Positions 9,033 to 17,428 are shown, numbered from the stretch's first letter. The stretch is DNA of 64,000 nt from CAYNZV01 sp965217095 (GCA_965217095.1 OZ244235.1:3596001-3660000), one strand, 5' to 3'. Numbers and translations are program-made. Notes: a model not told the origin generated them from the letters alone.

Positions 9033-10352
9033 TCAGTTGTGGATGGGATGAAAGTCTGCGTACGAAGGCTGGCCGTGCTCACCGATATCCAGTCCCTCTT
9101 CTTCCTCCTCCGCGCTTACGCGGATGCCCGCCGTAGCTTTGACGATTGCGATCAAGATCGCGGAAGCCACGAACGCGAAAATGGCGTAGGAGAGGGTTCC
9201 GATGATCTGGGTGCCGACGGTGTGAGCCGCGTTAGTGCTGAAGATACCGACGGCGACCGTTCCCCATATTCCGCAGATGCCGTGCACCGAGATTGCACCC
9301 ACAGGGTCGTCGATCTTGATGCGATCGATGAAAACGATGGCGAACACGACGATGCACCCGGCGATCAAACCGATAAGAATAGCCCCGATCCAGGTGACCG
9401 AGTCGGCGCCGGCGGTAATGCCCACGAGGCCGGCCAGAATGCCGTTCAATGCCATGGTGATATCTGGCTTCTTGAGGTAGATCATCGAGAGAAACATGGA
9501 GCCGAGGCAGCCTGCGGCGGCAGCGAGCGAGGTGGTGACGAATACCAGGGAGAGCGCTGCTGGCTCGGCGCTCAACACCGAGCCGCCGTTGAACCCGAAC
9601 CATCCGAGCCAGAGCAAGAAGACGCCGATCGTCGCCAGCGGCATGCTGTGGCCGAGAATAGGTCGCACCTCGCCCGAGGCGGTGTACTTGCCGGCCCGCG
9701 GTCCGAGAAACACCACACAGGCCAGGGCGGAGAATCCGCCGAAGGCATGTACGATGCTAGAACCGGCGAAATCGTAGAACCCCATCTGGTGGAGCCAGCC
9801 GCCGCCCCATTTCCAGGATCCGGCGATCGGGTAGAAGAAGGCCACAAGGATGGTGGCGTAGAACATGAAGCTGGGCAGCTTGACGCGCTCGGCAACGGCG
9901 CCGGAAACGATGGTTGCCGCGGTGGCGGCGAACATGGCCTGGAAGATGAAATCAGTCCAATAGGTGTAGTTCGCGTAGGCCGAAGTCAGGTTGGCCACGT
10001 CTCCGCTAAAACCGAGAGAGCCCTTGATGGAGATGTAGCCGTTGAAATCACCCGGATACATGGTGTTGAATCCGGTCAACGCGTAGGTGATCAAGCCGAC
10101 CGAGATGATGAAGAGATTCTTGAAGAGGATGTTCACCGTGTTCTTTTGGCGAGTCAGGCCCGACTCCAAGGTGGCAAACCCCAGGTGCATGATAAAAACC
10201 AGGGCGGCGGCAATGAGTATCCACAAGTTGTCGACGACAAACTTGGGATAGACCAGGGGAGTGTTTTGAAACTCCTCCACGGTCTTGAAATCAGCACCGA
10301 AAGCCCCGCCCACCGCAGCGAGCAGGAAGATCGGTGTCAAGAATTTGAGCAT
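9033..10352 (-). CDS. amtB: Ammonium transporter
   Basis: A 439-residue Amt-family channel with a cleavable-looking N-terminal hydrophobic segment and about eleven membrane helices. Diagnostic motifs include the substrate-gating FxxMFAATAATIVSGAVAER region, DFAGSSIVHAFGG with the first pore histidine, and DDPVGAISVHGICGIWGT with the second. It conducts NH3/NH4+ across the inner membrane. The gene has a strong AGGAGG ribosome site, lies 18 bases before glnK, and is preceded by a -24/-12 promoter at 10446-10460, so nitrogen-limited, sigma-54-dependent expression is expected. Confidence 0.96.
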   Translation of the reverse strand: MLKFLTPIFLLAAVGGAFGADFKTVEEFQNTPLVYPKFVVDNLWILIAAALVFIMHLGFATLESGLTRQKNTVNILFKNLFIISVGLITYALTGFNTMYPGDFNGYISIKGSLGFSGDVANLTSAYANYTYWTDFIFQAMFAATAATIVSGAVAERVKLPSFMFYATILVAFFYPIAGSWKWGGGWLHQMGFYDFAGSSIVHAFGGFSALACVVFLGPRAGKYTASGEVRPILGHSMPLATIGVFLLWLGWFGFNGGSVLSAEPAALSLVFVTTSLAAAAGCLGSMFLSMIYLKKPDITMALNGILAGLVGITAGADSVTWIGAILIGLIAGCIVVFAIVFIDRIKIDDPVGAISVHGICGIWGTVAVGIFSTNAAHTVGTQIIGTLSYAIFAFVASAILIAIVKATAGIRVSAEEEEEGLDIGEHGQPSYADFHPIHN

Positions 10353-10445
10353 GGCTCCCTCCTATGGAAGATTTTGGAAATGGGCGGTCAGCACCTCCCC
10401 CGAAAGTGCCGAGCCCGAGCGGACGCTTCAAAGCGGTTGTCGGTA

Positions 10446-10460
10446 GCAAGCCCAATGCCA
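10446..10460 (-). promoter_or_regulatory. Sigma-54 promoter of amtB-glnK-porin
   Basis: The minus strand reads TGGCATTGGGCTTGC. It has the invariant GG and GC with ten bases between them, TGGCA at -24 and TTGC at -12, and matches the TGGCACGNNNNTTGC consensus at all but two positions. Transcription would start near 10434 and give a leader of about 80 bases before amtB. Confidence 0.85.
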
Positions 10461-10564
10461 AGCTCTAAACGACATTCTATCGGACTCGATTAATGGTTGT
10501 TTATTATAGATTTAAGAAGTTTAGAAGGAGATAGGCGACACGAGGCACGCAGACAGTATTTTAA

Positions 10565-10604
10565 ACAAAAATGTCTTTAAATGGATAAACTACAACATTT
10601 TTGT
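10565..10604. promoter_or_regulatory. Paired ACA-N4-TGT dyads (candidate activator site)
   Basis: ACAAAAATGT at 10565-10574 and ACATTTTTGT at 10595-10604 are perfect 10-bp inverted copies, spaced 30 bases start to start, or about three helical turns. They lie roughly 105-160 bases upstream of the amtB sigma-54 promoter, the usual distance for enhancer-binding proteins. They differ from the classical NifA (TGT-N10-ACA) and NtrC sites, so the binding protein is inferred only from the neighbouring NifA-like gene. Confidence 0.45.
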
Positions 10605-10650
10605 CGAAAACCAGGTTGCGATCCGAGGGACCAATCCCGGTTTGGTACAG

Positions 10651-12195
10651 CTACTTCTTGAACTGCGTGGAGTCGATGTCCAATTTGCGGGTTCGGTAGG
10701 CGAGGATTCGTTGGGTGGTGCCGATCATTCGCGCCGCCTTGGCCATATTGCCGCGGGCGTTTTTCAGCGCTTCTATCAGAATCTCCTTCTCGTAGGAGTT
10801 CATCAGGGCCTCGAAGGAGCCGGATACAGGAGTGCCGGTTGCTAACGCCGTCTGCAGCGACGGAGGCAGGTGGTGCCCGTGTACGACCCCGTCAGAACTC
10901 AGGATGACTGCGCGTTCAACGCAATTTTCCAGCTCACGCACATTACCCGGCCAATGGTAACTCATCAGCATGTCAATGGCGGGGGTGGACATTCGCTTGA
11001 GATCCTTGCCGTGCTGGCGGGCGTATTTCTCGAGGAAGCTGTCGGCAAGCAGCAGGATGTCGGACTTCCGCTCGCGAAGCGGGGGCAGAAAGATGGGAAA
11101 GACGTTAAGTCGGTAAAAAAGATCCTCGCGGAAACGGCCGTTGGCGACCGCCGTCTCAAGGTCTACGTGGGTCGCCGCAATGACCCTGACATCCACCGAC
11201 ACTGGTTTGGTGCCACCCAGTCGTTCCACCTCTTGAGACTGCAGGACTCTCAACAACTTTATCTGGATGGATGGGCTGAGCTCGCCGATTTCATCGAGGA
11301 AAAGTGTGCCCTCGTGCGCACGCTCGAAGCGACCCTCTTTGCTGGCGGATGCGCCGGTAAACGCACCTTTCTCGTGTCCGAATAGCTCGCTTTCGACGAG
11401 GCTCTCCGGAAGGGCTGCCAGGTGTACCTTGACGAACGGTTTGTTCGCTCGAAGGCTGTTGAAGTGCAGGGAGTCCGTAATCATCTCCTTGCCCGTACCG
11501 CTCTCGCCCCGGAGAAGCACGGTTGCCGAGCTCGGCGCCACTTGACCTACCAGCTCGCCCACCTCCTGCATCGGGCGGGAGTTGCCGACGATATTGGCAG
11601 GGTGGAACCGCTCGCGAAGCTTGTCCTGTAAGCGTTTGTTCTCGTTGACGAGGCGGCTGCGTTCCTGGCGCGCCGCTTTGCGGGCAGCCACCGACTGACC
11701 AATCATGGTCGCCACTATCGTCAAGAAGCGGACGTTCTCTTGTAGCAGCTGGTCGTCCCTGTACGGGGTGTCGACGCTCAAGGTGCCGTTTGCCCTTTTC
11801 TGCACGACTACCGGAACGCATACGAACGATGTTTGAGACTTGCGCGTCCGCTTTCGCGCCCCGGTGCGATCCAGAAACAGGGGCTCGCTACTGATCCGGG
11901 GTACGATCACCGGCTTGCCGGATTCCACCACCTTGCCGGTAATGCCCTCGCCCATCTTGTAGCGGCCGCGTTCGATCTCCGTGCGCGACAGACCGTACGC
12001 CACGTCGATTGATATATCCTCCCCCTCCCGCCCGACCAGACTTACGGTGCCGAGCGACATGTCCATGCGATCGCACAGGAGTTTCAGACATCCGCGCAAG
12101 GCTTCCTCCAAATCGGAGCTCGCGCCAAGGGTCTGCCCCATCTCGTGCAACACCTCAACCTGTCTCTGGGCGTTTTCTACATTGGCAACGGTCAT
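10651..12195 (-). CDS. NifA-type sigma-54-dependent activator
   Basis: A 514-residue enhancer-binding protein. An N-terminal GAF domain covers about residues 15-175. The AAA+ domain has Walker A GESGTGKE at 230-237, the sigma-54 contact loop GAFTGA at 277-282 and Walker B LFLDEIGE near 298-305. A Fis-type helix-turn-helix ends the protein (NMAKAARMIG...). The architecture is NifA, but the oxygen-sensing inter-domain cysteine pair of some NifAs is absent and no nif genes are in view. Because it sits immediately upstream of the amtB sigma-54 promoter, control of ammonium uptake is the simplest role. Confidence 0.9.
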   Translation of the reverse strand: MTVANVENAQRQVEVLHEMGQTLGASSDLEEALRGCLKLLCDRMDMSLGTVSLVGREGEDISIDVAYGLSRTEIERGRYKMGEGITGKVVESGKPVIVPRISSEPLFLDRTGARKRTRKSQTSFVCVPVVVQKRANGTLSVDTPYRDDQLLQENVRFLTIVATMIGQSVAARKAARQERSRLVNENKRLQDKLRERFHPANIVGNSRPMQEVGELVGQVAPSSATVLLRGESGTGKEMITDSLHFNSLRANKPFVKVHLAALPESLVESELFGHEKGAFTGASASKEGRFERAHEGTLFLDEIGELSPSIQIKLLRVLQSQEVERLGGTKPVSVDVRVIAATHVDLETAVANGRFREDLFYRLNVFPIFLPPLRERKSDILLLADSFLEKYARQHGKDLKRMSTPAIDMLMSYHWPGNVRELENCVERAVILSSDGVVHGHHLPPSLQTALATGTPVSGSFEALMNSYEKEILIEALKNARGNMAKAARMIGTTQRILAYRTRKLDIDSTQFKK

Positions 12196-12392
12196 ATTCG
12201 TCGTTTCCTTCGCAGCGCTGTTACCCGATGTGCTGGCCTAACAATTTGGTTGCTCGTTTTAATAAAGTAACAAATATGTCATATATATGCATGAAATCTT
12301 CATTTTTGTCCAATAGTGACTCCTAGTGAAGCCCGGGTTTGATGATTCGGCGATCCTCGGTGTGCACCAAATCGTCGAAATCTGCAACCGGT

Positions 12393-12421
12393 CGACACCA
12401 ACAGGGAGGGTGTTGGTGTCG
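12393..12421. promoter_or_regulatory. 11-bp perfect hairpin upstream of UVR-motif gene
   Basis: CGACACCAACA and TGTTGGTGTCG are perfect complements around a GGGAGGG loop. No T-run follows on either strand, so this is not a normal terminator. It lies between the divergent NifA-like and UVR-motif genes, about 55 bases before the latter's -35 box, and could be an operator dyad or an RNA element. Confidence 0.5.
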
Positions 12422-12476
12422 TTCAGGGCGTTGTCAACCGTGGGCTAACCTGTTCCCGCGACCTTGGCAGCGAGGT

Positions 12477-12505
12477 TTGACAGCCGAACTCCAGCGGGAT
12501 ATCAT
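12477..12505 (+). promoter_or_regulatory. Sigma-70 promoter directly abutting a GTG start
   Basis: TTGACA at 12477-12482, a 17-base spacer, then TATCAT at 12500-12505. The GTG start at 12512 lies only six bases beyond the -10 box, so the mRNA would begin at or next to the start codon, as in leaderless transcripts. Confidence 0.6.
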
Positions 12506-12511
12506 ACCTTC

Positions 12512-13318
12512 GTGGAGGACCTCGAATCAGATAAATCCGCTGAGACTGGGGAAGAGCAGGATCTGACCCCGCTCATCCAGGCCTGGGATTTCAATCCCGA
12601 CTCGAACGTCAGGAAGATCAAGGGGGCCGACGGCGTTCAGAAAGTCCAGGTGCGCGTGGACCAAGGTGCTTTCCAGGGCATCTTGCAGCTAAGCCTCGAC
12701 GGCCGACCCGACGGCAAGAAACCTCACGGCCACGACTTCGCGCTGGATTATTATTGTGGTCTTCTCGACGAGTATCGCCGCGAGAATCGGGACGAAGCCG
12801 GTTTTTCACTGGACAGCGACGCCTGTCAGGAGCTTTTCGAAGAAGGCGCGCGAGTCTATGGCCGTTACGCCTTTCTGTTGCAGATCAAGGATTACGACAG
12901 GGTGGTCCGGGACACGGAACGCAACATGGAGCTGTTTCGCTTCGTCAATACCCATGGCGATGGGGAAGAAGACCGGCTCAATCTGGAGAAGTGGTGGCCC
13001 TACATACTGCGCATCAACGCTACCGCTCGCTCAATGGTGGAGCAGGGCCGCGGCGACTTCGACCGCGCCTTGGAGATCGTCGCGGAAGCGCGAGAGCAGA
13101 TCGACGAACTGGGGGAGGTGGATGCCGAAGAGTTCTTCGTGGAGCGGAAGCGCTCTAACGAAGCGTTGGACGAATTGGAGGAATCGCTGAGATCCGAGCG
13201 GCCGCTGAGTCGCACCGAAAAGTTGGAGCAGGAGCTGCAAGACGCGGTCGACCAGGAAGAGTTCGAGCGCGCCGCTTCGATCCGCGACAAGTTGAACGAA
13301 CTGCGAGATATCAATTGA
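12512..13318 (+). CDS. UVR-motif protein of unknown function, paralogue 1
   Basis: A 268-residue acidic protein. The N-terminal third has a conserved block (NVRKIKGADG...KVQVRVD...LDGRPDG), the middle is helical and TPR-like (residues about 90-190), and the last 35 residues are a UVR motif (ELQDAVDQEEFERAASIRDK) of the type found in UvrB, UvrC and McsA, where it mediates protein contacts. The gene at 35866 encodes a diverged paralogue with the same layout. I chose GTG at 12512 because of the promoter; an in-frame ATG at 12464 also exists. The function is unknown to me. Confidence 0.8.
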   Translation: MEDLESDKSAETGEEQDLTPLIQAWDFNPDSNVRKIKGADGVQKVQVRVDQGAFQGILQLSLDGRPDGKKPHGHDFALDYYCGLLDEYRRENRDEAGFSLDSDACQELFEEGARVYGRYAFLLQIKDYDRVVRDTERNMELFRFVNTHGDGEEDRLNLEKWWPYILRINATARSMVEQGRGDFDRALEIVAEAREQIDELGEVDAEEFFVERKRSNEALDELEESLRSERPLSRTEKLEQELQDAVDQEEFERAASIRDKLNELRDIN

Positions 13319-13333
13319 ACCCGGGTTTCTGGT

Positions 13334-15337
13334 CTACCGTCGTTTGACCAGGGTAATCGTCGTCCCGTCCCTTCCAGACTGCAGATCCACCTCATCCATC
13401 AGCTGCCGCATCAACTCCAGCCCCCAGCCCCGCTTCTTGTTGCCGTCCCGGCGCCGCTGGTTCAGATCCTCGCGGACCGACACGATGTCGAACCCGTGGC
13501 CGCGGTCGGATACCTTGACTATGAGCTCGTTCTCCCCGGCTTCCAAATCAATCTGCAGCCGTCGATCCTTGGCTTGGCTGTGTTCGAAAGCGTTGATACA
13601 CGCCTCGATCAACGCCAGCTTGACTTCCTCTACCTTGTCCTCGGCAAGATTCATAAAAGCGCCCACGGCCTCTGCGGTTTGACTGGCGGTGAGCTCCATC
13701 TGTGGAAGCATCGGAATACTCAGGTCGACCCGGGCGGCTTGGGTGTGGGGTACGACCGTAGGTACGGCAATCGGCTCCGCCTGCGGGGTCCCGGGCCGTC
13801 CGAGGAGTTCGTACACCTCGATCGGCTCTCGGGTTCCCTTGAACAGCTGCGGCCCCAGGTAACCGAATTCGAATTCGTCCTGCAGTTCGTTCTGAACGAT
13901 CGAGCTGACGAGGATCTCGCCCGACCGCGCTTTGTCGCACAGCCTGGCCGCAAGATTTACATCCGGACCGGTCACCGTGTACTCCATACGTCGCAACGAA
14001 CCGATGTTGCCGGCGACGACTGAGCCGCGGCTGATGCCGATACTGATGCCCCAGTTCTGTTGATTCTCCTCGCTGAAGCGCCGCATCTCCGAGCGGATGG
14101 CCAAGGCGCTGCGCACTGCTCGTTTGCTGTCGTCGTCGAAGGTTACCGGTACCCCATACAAGGCCAGGAAACCGTCTCCCATATACTTGTCCAACGTGCC
14201 GTTATAATCGAAGACGATGTCCACCAGGCGGGTAAAACAGTCGTTGAGAAGATCTACCATTTCTTCGGGGCCGATCTGCCCCAACAGCTCGGTTGAGCCC
14301 ACCAGGTCGACAAACAACATCGTCGCCACACGCTGTTCCCCACCAAGCGCCGGCTGGCTGTCGGCCGACAGCAAGAGGTCCACGACCTGGTCGCTGGCGT
14401 ACTGCTTGAACATGCTCTGAATTCGTGTCTGTGGGGTGAGGTCTTCGAGGGCCACGACGACTCCCTGAACCTTATCGGCCTCGTTCAGTAGCGGCGTCAC
14501 ATGGGCGTTCAGACTCAACGAGTCCGTCGCGCCCTGTTCGTTTTCGACGCGTCGCTCGCGGCCATCGCCTAGAGACGAACTCACCGCCTGGGCGATGCGC
14601 TCACAGCCGTAGAGCTCGAAGAACTTCACCGACGAGCGACCGACGAAGTCTTCCTCATCCGAGAATATGCGCAACGCTGCCGGGTTCACCCGAACGATCT
14701 TCCCGTCAAGGTCGGTCGATACCAGCCCGTCGGCGATGCTGCCGAGGATGCTCTGGTTGAGATTCTTCTCTTCCACCATGTTGCGGTAGAGGCGAGCGTT
14801 CGCCAGGGCGCTCCCCGCCTGTTGCGCCATCAGGTCGAGCAGGTGCCCGTCGCCTTCGGTAAAGCTCTGAATACCGGAGCGACTCTCCTTATCCACAACG
14901 CCAATGAATCCCAAATTGGAAACTGGAACGACCAGCATGAACTGGATCTCCAGCTCGTCGAGGAGATCTTCGGGACCGAAAAACGAGGGTAGGCTGCGAG
15001 TCATCGCCAGCTGCAGCTCATCGTGCACTGACCCAACGCTGAGGAGCACGATCTGTTCCGGCGACAGATTGGTATGTCGTGCGAGTGCTAGTCGATTTCC
15101 AGTTTCTTCTTTTAGAAACAGAAATCCACCGCGGGCATCCACCATCCCCACGGCGAGAAGCATGGACTCGCCCATTACCTCTTCTACCTGCAGCGAAGCG
15201 GCCAGCGCCAAACCCGCCTGATGCAGTGTTTCCAGCTGGACGATTTTCTGGTTGAGCTGGAAGGTGGTCGCTTCCAGCCGACGGGCTAGGTCTTCAGGAC
15301 TCTGGTCATGTGAATCGGAGGGTGTAGGTAGGGACAT
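13334..15337 (-). CDS. GAF-PAS-class III nucleotide cyclase-HATPase signalling protein
   Basis: A 667-residue multidomain protein. A GAF domain covers about residues 30-190 and a PAS domain 195-315. A class III adenylate/guanylate cyclase domain covers 340-515 (metal-binding FVDLVGST, substrate-region DKYMGDGF, VNLAARL). A C-terminal RsbW/anti-sigma-type histidine-kinase-like ATPase spans about 550-660 (LIEACINAFEHSQA, DRGHGFD, RGWGLELM). It would make a cyclic nucleotide in response to ligand or redox cues and may phosphorylate or bind an anti-sigma-antagonist partner. I chose ATG 15337 over an earlier in-frame ATG; the upstream ten residues look non-coding. Domains are seen; the output is inferred. 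Confidence 0.88.
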   Translation of the reverse strand: MSLPTPSDSHDQSPEDLARRLEATTFQLNQKIVQLETLHQAGLALAASLQVEEVMGESMLLAVGMVDARGGFLFLKEETGNRLALARHTNLSPEQIVLLSVGSVHDELQLAMTRSLPSFFGPEDLLDELEIQFMLVVPVSNLGFIGVVDKESRSGIQSFTEGDGHLLDLMAQQAGSALANARLYRNMVEEKNLNQSILGSIADGLVSTDLDGKIVRVNPAALRIFSDEEDFVGRSSVKFFELYGCERIAQAVSSSLGDGRERRVENEQGATDSLSLNAHVTPLLNEADKVQGVVVALEDLTPQTRIQSMFKQYASDQVVDLLLSADSQPALGGEQRVATMLFVDLVGSTELLGQIGPEEMVDLLNDCFTRLVDIVFDYNGTLDKYMGDGFLALYGVPVTFDDDSKRAVRSALAIRSEMRRFSEENQQNWGISIGISRGSVVAGNIGSLRRMEYTVTGPDVNLAARLCDKARSGEILVSSIVQNELQDEFEFGYLGPQLFKGTREPIEVYELLGRPGTPQAEPIAVPTVVPHTQAARVDLSIPMLPQMELTASQTAEAVGAFMNLAEDKVEEVKLALIEACINAFEHSQAKDRRLQIDLEAGENELIVKVSDRGHGFDIVSVREDLNQRRRDGNKKRGWGLELMRQLMDEVDLQSGRDGTTITLVKRR

Positions 15338-15390
15338 CGCCAGACTCTGCCATCGGTGAGTACCCAACTAGCAGACAGGGCCGGGATCTG

Positions 15391-15993
15391 TCAATCGGAG
15401 TTTGGATGGGGCGACGGATCGTTAGAACTAGAGGTCCCCGCTAGGTGCACTAGCAGGTCATCCAGGAGTGATTCCGCTTCGGTTGCGACCAGCAGTATCT
15501 CCCGGTGTTCGGGGCGCAGGAACCCCTCGTGCAGTGCGTGATCCAGAAACGACAGGAGATGGTTGAAGTAACCACTTGAATTGAGCAGCGCGATCGGCTT
15601 GTCGTGGAACCCTAGCTGGTTCCAGGCGACGACCTCGAACAGCTCTTCCAGAGTGCCAAAACCTCCTGGAAGAGCGACAAAGGCATCTGCCCGCTGCGCC
15701 ATTGTCGCCTTGCGGTCGTGCATATTGTCGACAACCACCAGCTCTTGCAGCTCTCGGTGGCCGAGTTCCTTGTCCTCGAGGGCTTGTGGTATGACCCCCA
15801 CGACCCGGGCTCCACTCTCAAGCGCAGCATCGGCGAGGAAACCCATAAGGCCGACATTGCCGCCACCGTAGACCAACCCGAGGCCGCGCCGTCCGATAGC
15901 GGTGCCTAGGTCGATCGCTGCGTCCTGGTAGGTCGAGCGGGTGCCTGACTTCGATCCGCAGTAGACGCAGATGTTTGCCGAGCACAGCTGCAC
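15391..15993 (-). CDS. LOG-family nucleoside 5'-monophosphate phosphoribohydrolase
   Basis: A 200-residue Rossmann-fold protein of the LOG (TIGR00730) family. It has VYCGSKSG near the start, GLVYGGGNVGLMG, MHDRKATM, and the signature PGGFGTLEELFEV near residue 111. The plant and bacterial enzymes release free bases from nucleoside monophosphates (cytokinin activation, or AMP/IMP hydrolysis). Only one base separates it from the upstream sigma-factor stop, so it is probably co-transcribed with that gene. A second, longer LOG paralogue lies at 34039. Confidence 0.92.
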   Translation of the reverse strand: MQLCSANICVYCGSKSGTRSTYQDAAIDLGTAIGRRGLGLVYGGGNVGLMGFLADAALESGARVVGVIPQALEDKELGHRELQELVVVDNMHDRKATMAQRADAFVALPGGFGTLEELFEVVAWNQLGFHDKPIALLNSSGYFNHLLSFLDHALHEGFLRPEHREILLVATEAESLLDDLLVHLAGTSSSNDPSPHPNSD

Positions 15994-15994
15994 T

Positions 15995-16867
15995 TCAGCC
16001 AGATTCGCGACCGTCCACCAGGCAGGCGAGCGCTTCGTATCTGGAAGGATGACGCAGTTTGCCCAGAGCGCGCTCCTTCAGCTGGCGAATGCGCTCGCGG
16101 GTGAGGCTCATCATGCCTCCGATTTCTTCCAAGGTCAGTGCTTCGTGCCCGTCCAGGCCGAAATACAGCTTTATGATGCGAAACTCCCTCTCGTCCAGAT
16201 TGCAGAGGATGCTTTCCAGATGCTTGCGAGCCGAGTCGGAGAGCAGTCCTTGATCCGGCGCTTCTTGACGCGAATCGGCCAGCATGTTCATCAGGCTGCG
16301 TTCGTCGTCCTCTTCAAACGACTCGTCTAGTGAGCGAACGGAACGGGCGCTGAGAACCGTATCCCTCACTTCTTTGGGAGCCACCTCGAGGACGGCGGCA
16401 ATCTCTTCGATGTCTGGTTCGGCCTCGCGACCCTGTCCCAACTGACGGGATACGCGAGAGATATCCTTCAAGAGGCTAAGCTTGTTGAGCGGCAGTCTGA
16501 CCGTGCGGGCATGATCGGCGATGGTCTGCAGGATCGACTGTTTGATCCACCATACGGCATAGGAGATGAACTTGTATCCCTTGGTGCCGTCGAAACGGTC
16601 GGCGGCGGTCATCAAACCCACGTTGCCGGCGCTGATCAGGTCGGCCAGGGACAGCCCGCGATTCTGATAGTTCTTGGCCACGTCGATGACGAATCGAAGG
16701 TTCGCGTGCACCAACTCTTCTCGGGCTTCCATGTCCCCCTCGGTAATCCGGGCGGACAACTCTACCTCCCGTTCACGGGAAAGCGGGGTCGAGCTGGAGA
16801 TGTCTTCGAAGTACATGCGAAGCGTGCTATCCTCGTCGTTGAGAGCCTCTTGAATCGCATAAGCCAT
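15995..16867 (-). CDS. RNA polymerase sigma-70 family factor (RpoS/RpoD-like)
   Basis: A 290-residue group 2 sigma factor. Region 1.2/2 is present (MYFEDISSSTPLSREREVEL; LRFVIDVAKNYQNRGLSLADLISAGNVGLM; FISYAVWWIKQSI), followed by region 3 (VRLPLNKLSLLKDISR) and region 4 (LTLEEIGGMMSLTRERIRQ). It lacks the region 1.1 and large non-conserved insert of primary RpoD, so it is an alternative factor for stress, stationary phase or development. The PTS IIA gene starts upstream and ends 6 bases before it. The operon may be under the sigma-54 promoter at 17654-17668, which would make one sigma factor control another. Confidence 0.92.
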   Translation of the reverse strand: MAYAIQEALNDEDSTLRMYFEDISSSTPLSREREVELSARITEGDMEAREELVHANLRFVIDVAKNYQNRGLSLADLISAGNVGLMTAADRFDGTKGYKFISYAVWWIKQSILQTIADHARTVRLPLNKLSLLKDISRVSRQLGQGREAEPDIEEIAAVLEVAPKEVRDTVLSARSVRSLDESFEEDDERSLMNMLADSRQEAPDQGLLSDSARKHLESILCNLDEREFRIIKLYFGLDGHEALTLEEIGGMMSLTRERIRQLKERALGKLRHPSRYEALACLVDGRESG

Positions 16868-16873
16868 CTGCTT

Positions 16874-17428
16874 TTAGCCTTTCTGTGGGAGACTTGGGGA
16901 AACCATGTTGCCGTTCGAAAAGACCTTGATGATGTCGTTGGAAGTAGTGGCATTCCGCAGTTGCTCGATTACCGCAGGGCAATCCAGCGCCGATGCCAGC
17001 GCGCCGAGAATAGAAAGATAGGAATCGACGGCGTCCGCCGGTACCGCCACCAGGACGATCGTCTGGACCTCGCTGCAGTCTTCCGCGGAGGGATAGGAGA
17101 TCGGCTCGGGGGCCAGACCAACTGCAATTCCCAAACGCGTGACGGCGGTGTTGCGGGCGTGGGGCAACGCTATGCCTTCGCCGATCACGGTACTTTGCAG
17201 GTCGTCGCGCTCCAGCACGGCCTGCAGGAATCTGAGACTGTCCGCAACCGCACCCTCATGGTATAGCCGATCCACCAGCTCCTTGATGGCTCCAATCTTC
17301 GTATCCGCCTTGAGCCTGGGAACGAAGACCACCTTGTCGACAAGGCGCGAAATCTCAGCAAGACCCGTTTCTGCACAATTTGCACTATTTAACGGCAGCG
17401 CGGACGCAAGACGGCGAGAGTTTTCCAT
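16874..17428 (-). CDS. PTS IIA (fructose/nitrogen type, PtsN-like) protein
   Basis: A 184-residue protein whose residues about 40-175 form a PTS EIIA-2 domain. The phosphorylated histidine is in GIALPHARN, and the surrounding LQAVLERDDLQSTVIGEG matches the family. EIIA(Ntr) proteins receive phosphate from HPr/NPr-like donors and regulate rather than transport. No IIB/IIC genes are near, which favours a regulatory role. A GAGG ribosome site precedes the ATG. It heads an operon with the sigma factor and LOG, about 225 bases downstream of a sigma-54 promoter. Confidence 0.88.
   Translation of the reverse strand: MENSRRLASALPLNSANCAETGLAEISRLVDKVVFVPRLKADTKIGAIKELVDRLYHEGAVADSLRFLQAVLERDDLQSTVIGEGIALPHARNTAVTRLGIAVGLAPEPISYPSAEDCSEVQTIVLVAVPADAVDSYLSILGALASALDCPAVIEQLRNATTSNDIIKVFSNGNMVSPSLPQKG

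Noticed and set aside
8670..10493. A 607-codon plus-strand open frame
   Set aside because: It is antisense to the P-II and amtB genes and full of His/Gly/Glu-rich complement-type sequence; no family resemblance.
10651..12195. Assignment of the activator as the nitrogen-fixation regulator NifA
   Set aside because: Domain layout fits, but no nif gene is in view and the oxygen-sensing cysteines of many NifA proteins are not found, so the name is not given.
13310..13330. AACCCGGGTT palindrome as a bidirectional terminator between convergent genes
   Set aside because: The stem is only five base pairs with no loop and no T-runs on either strand.
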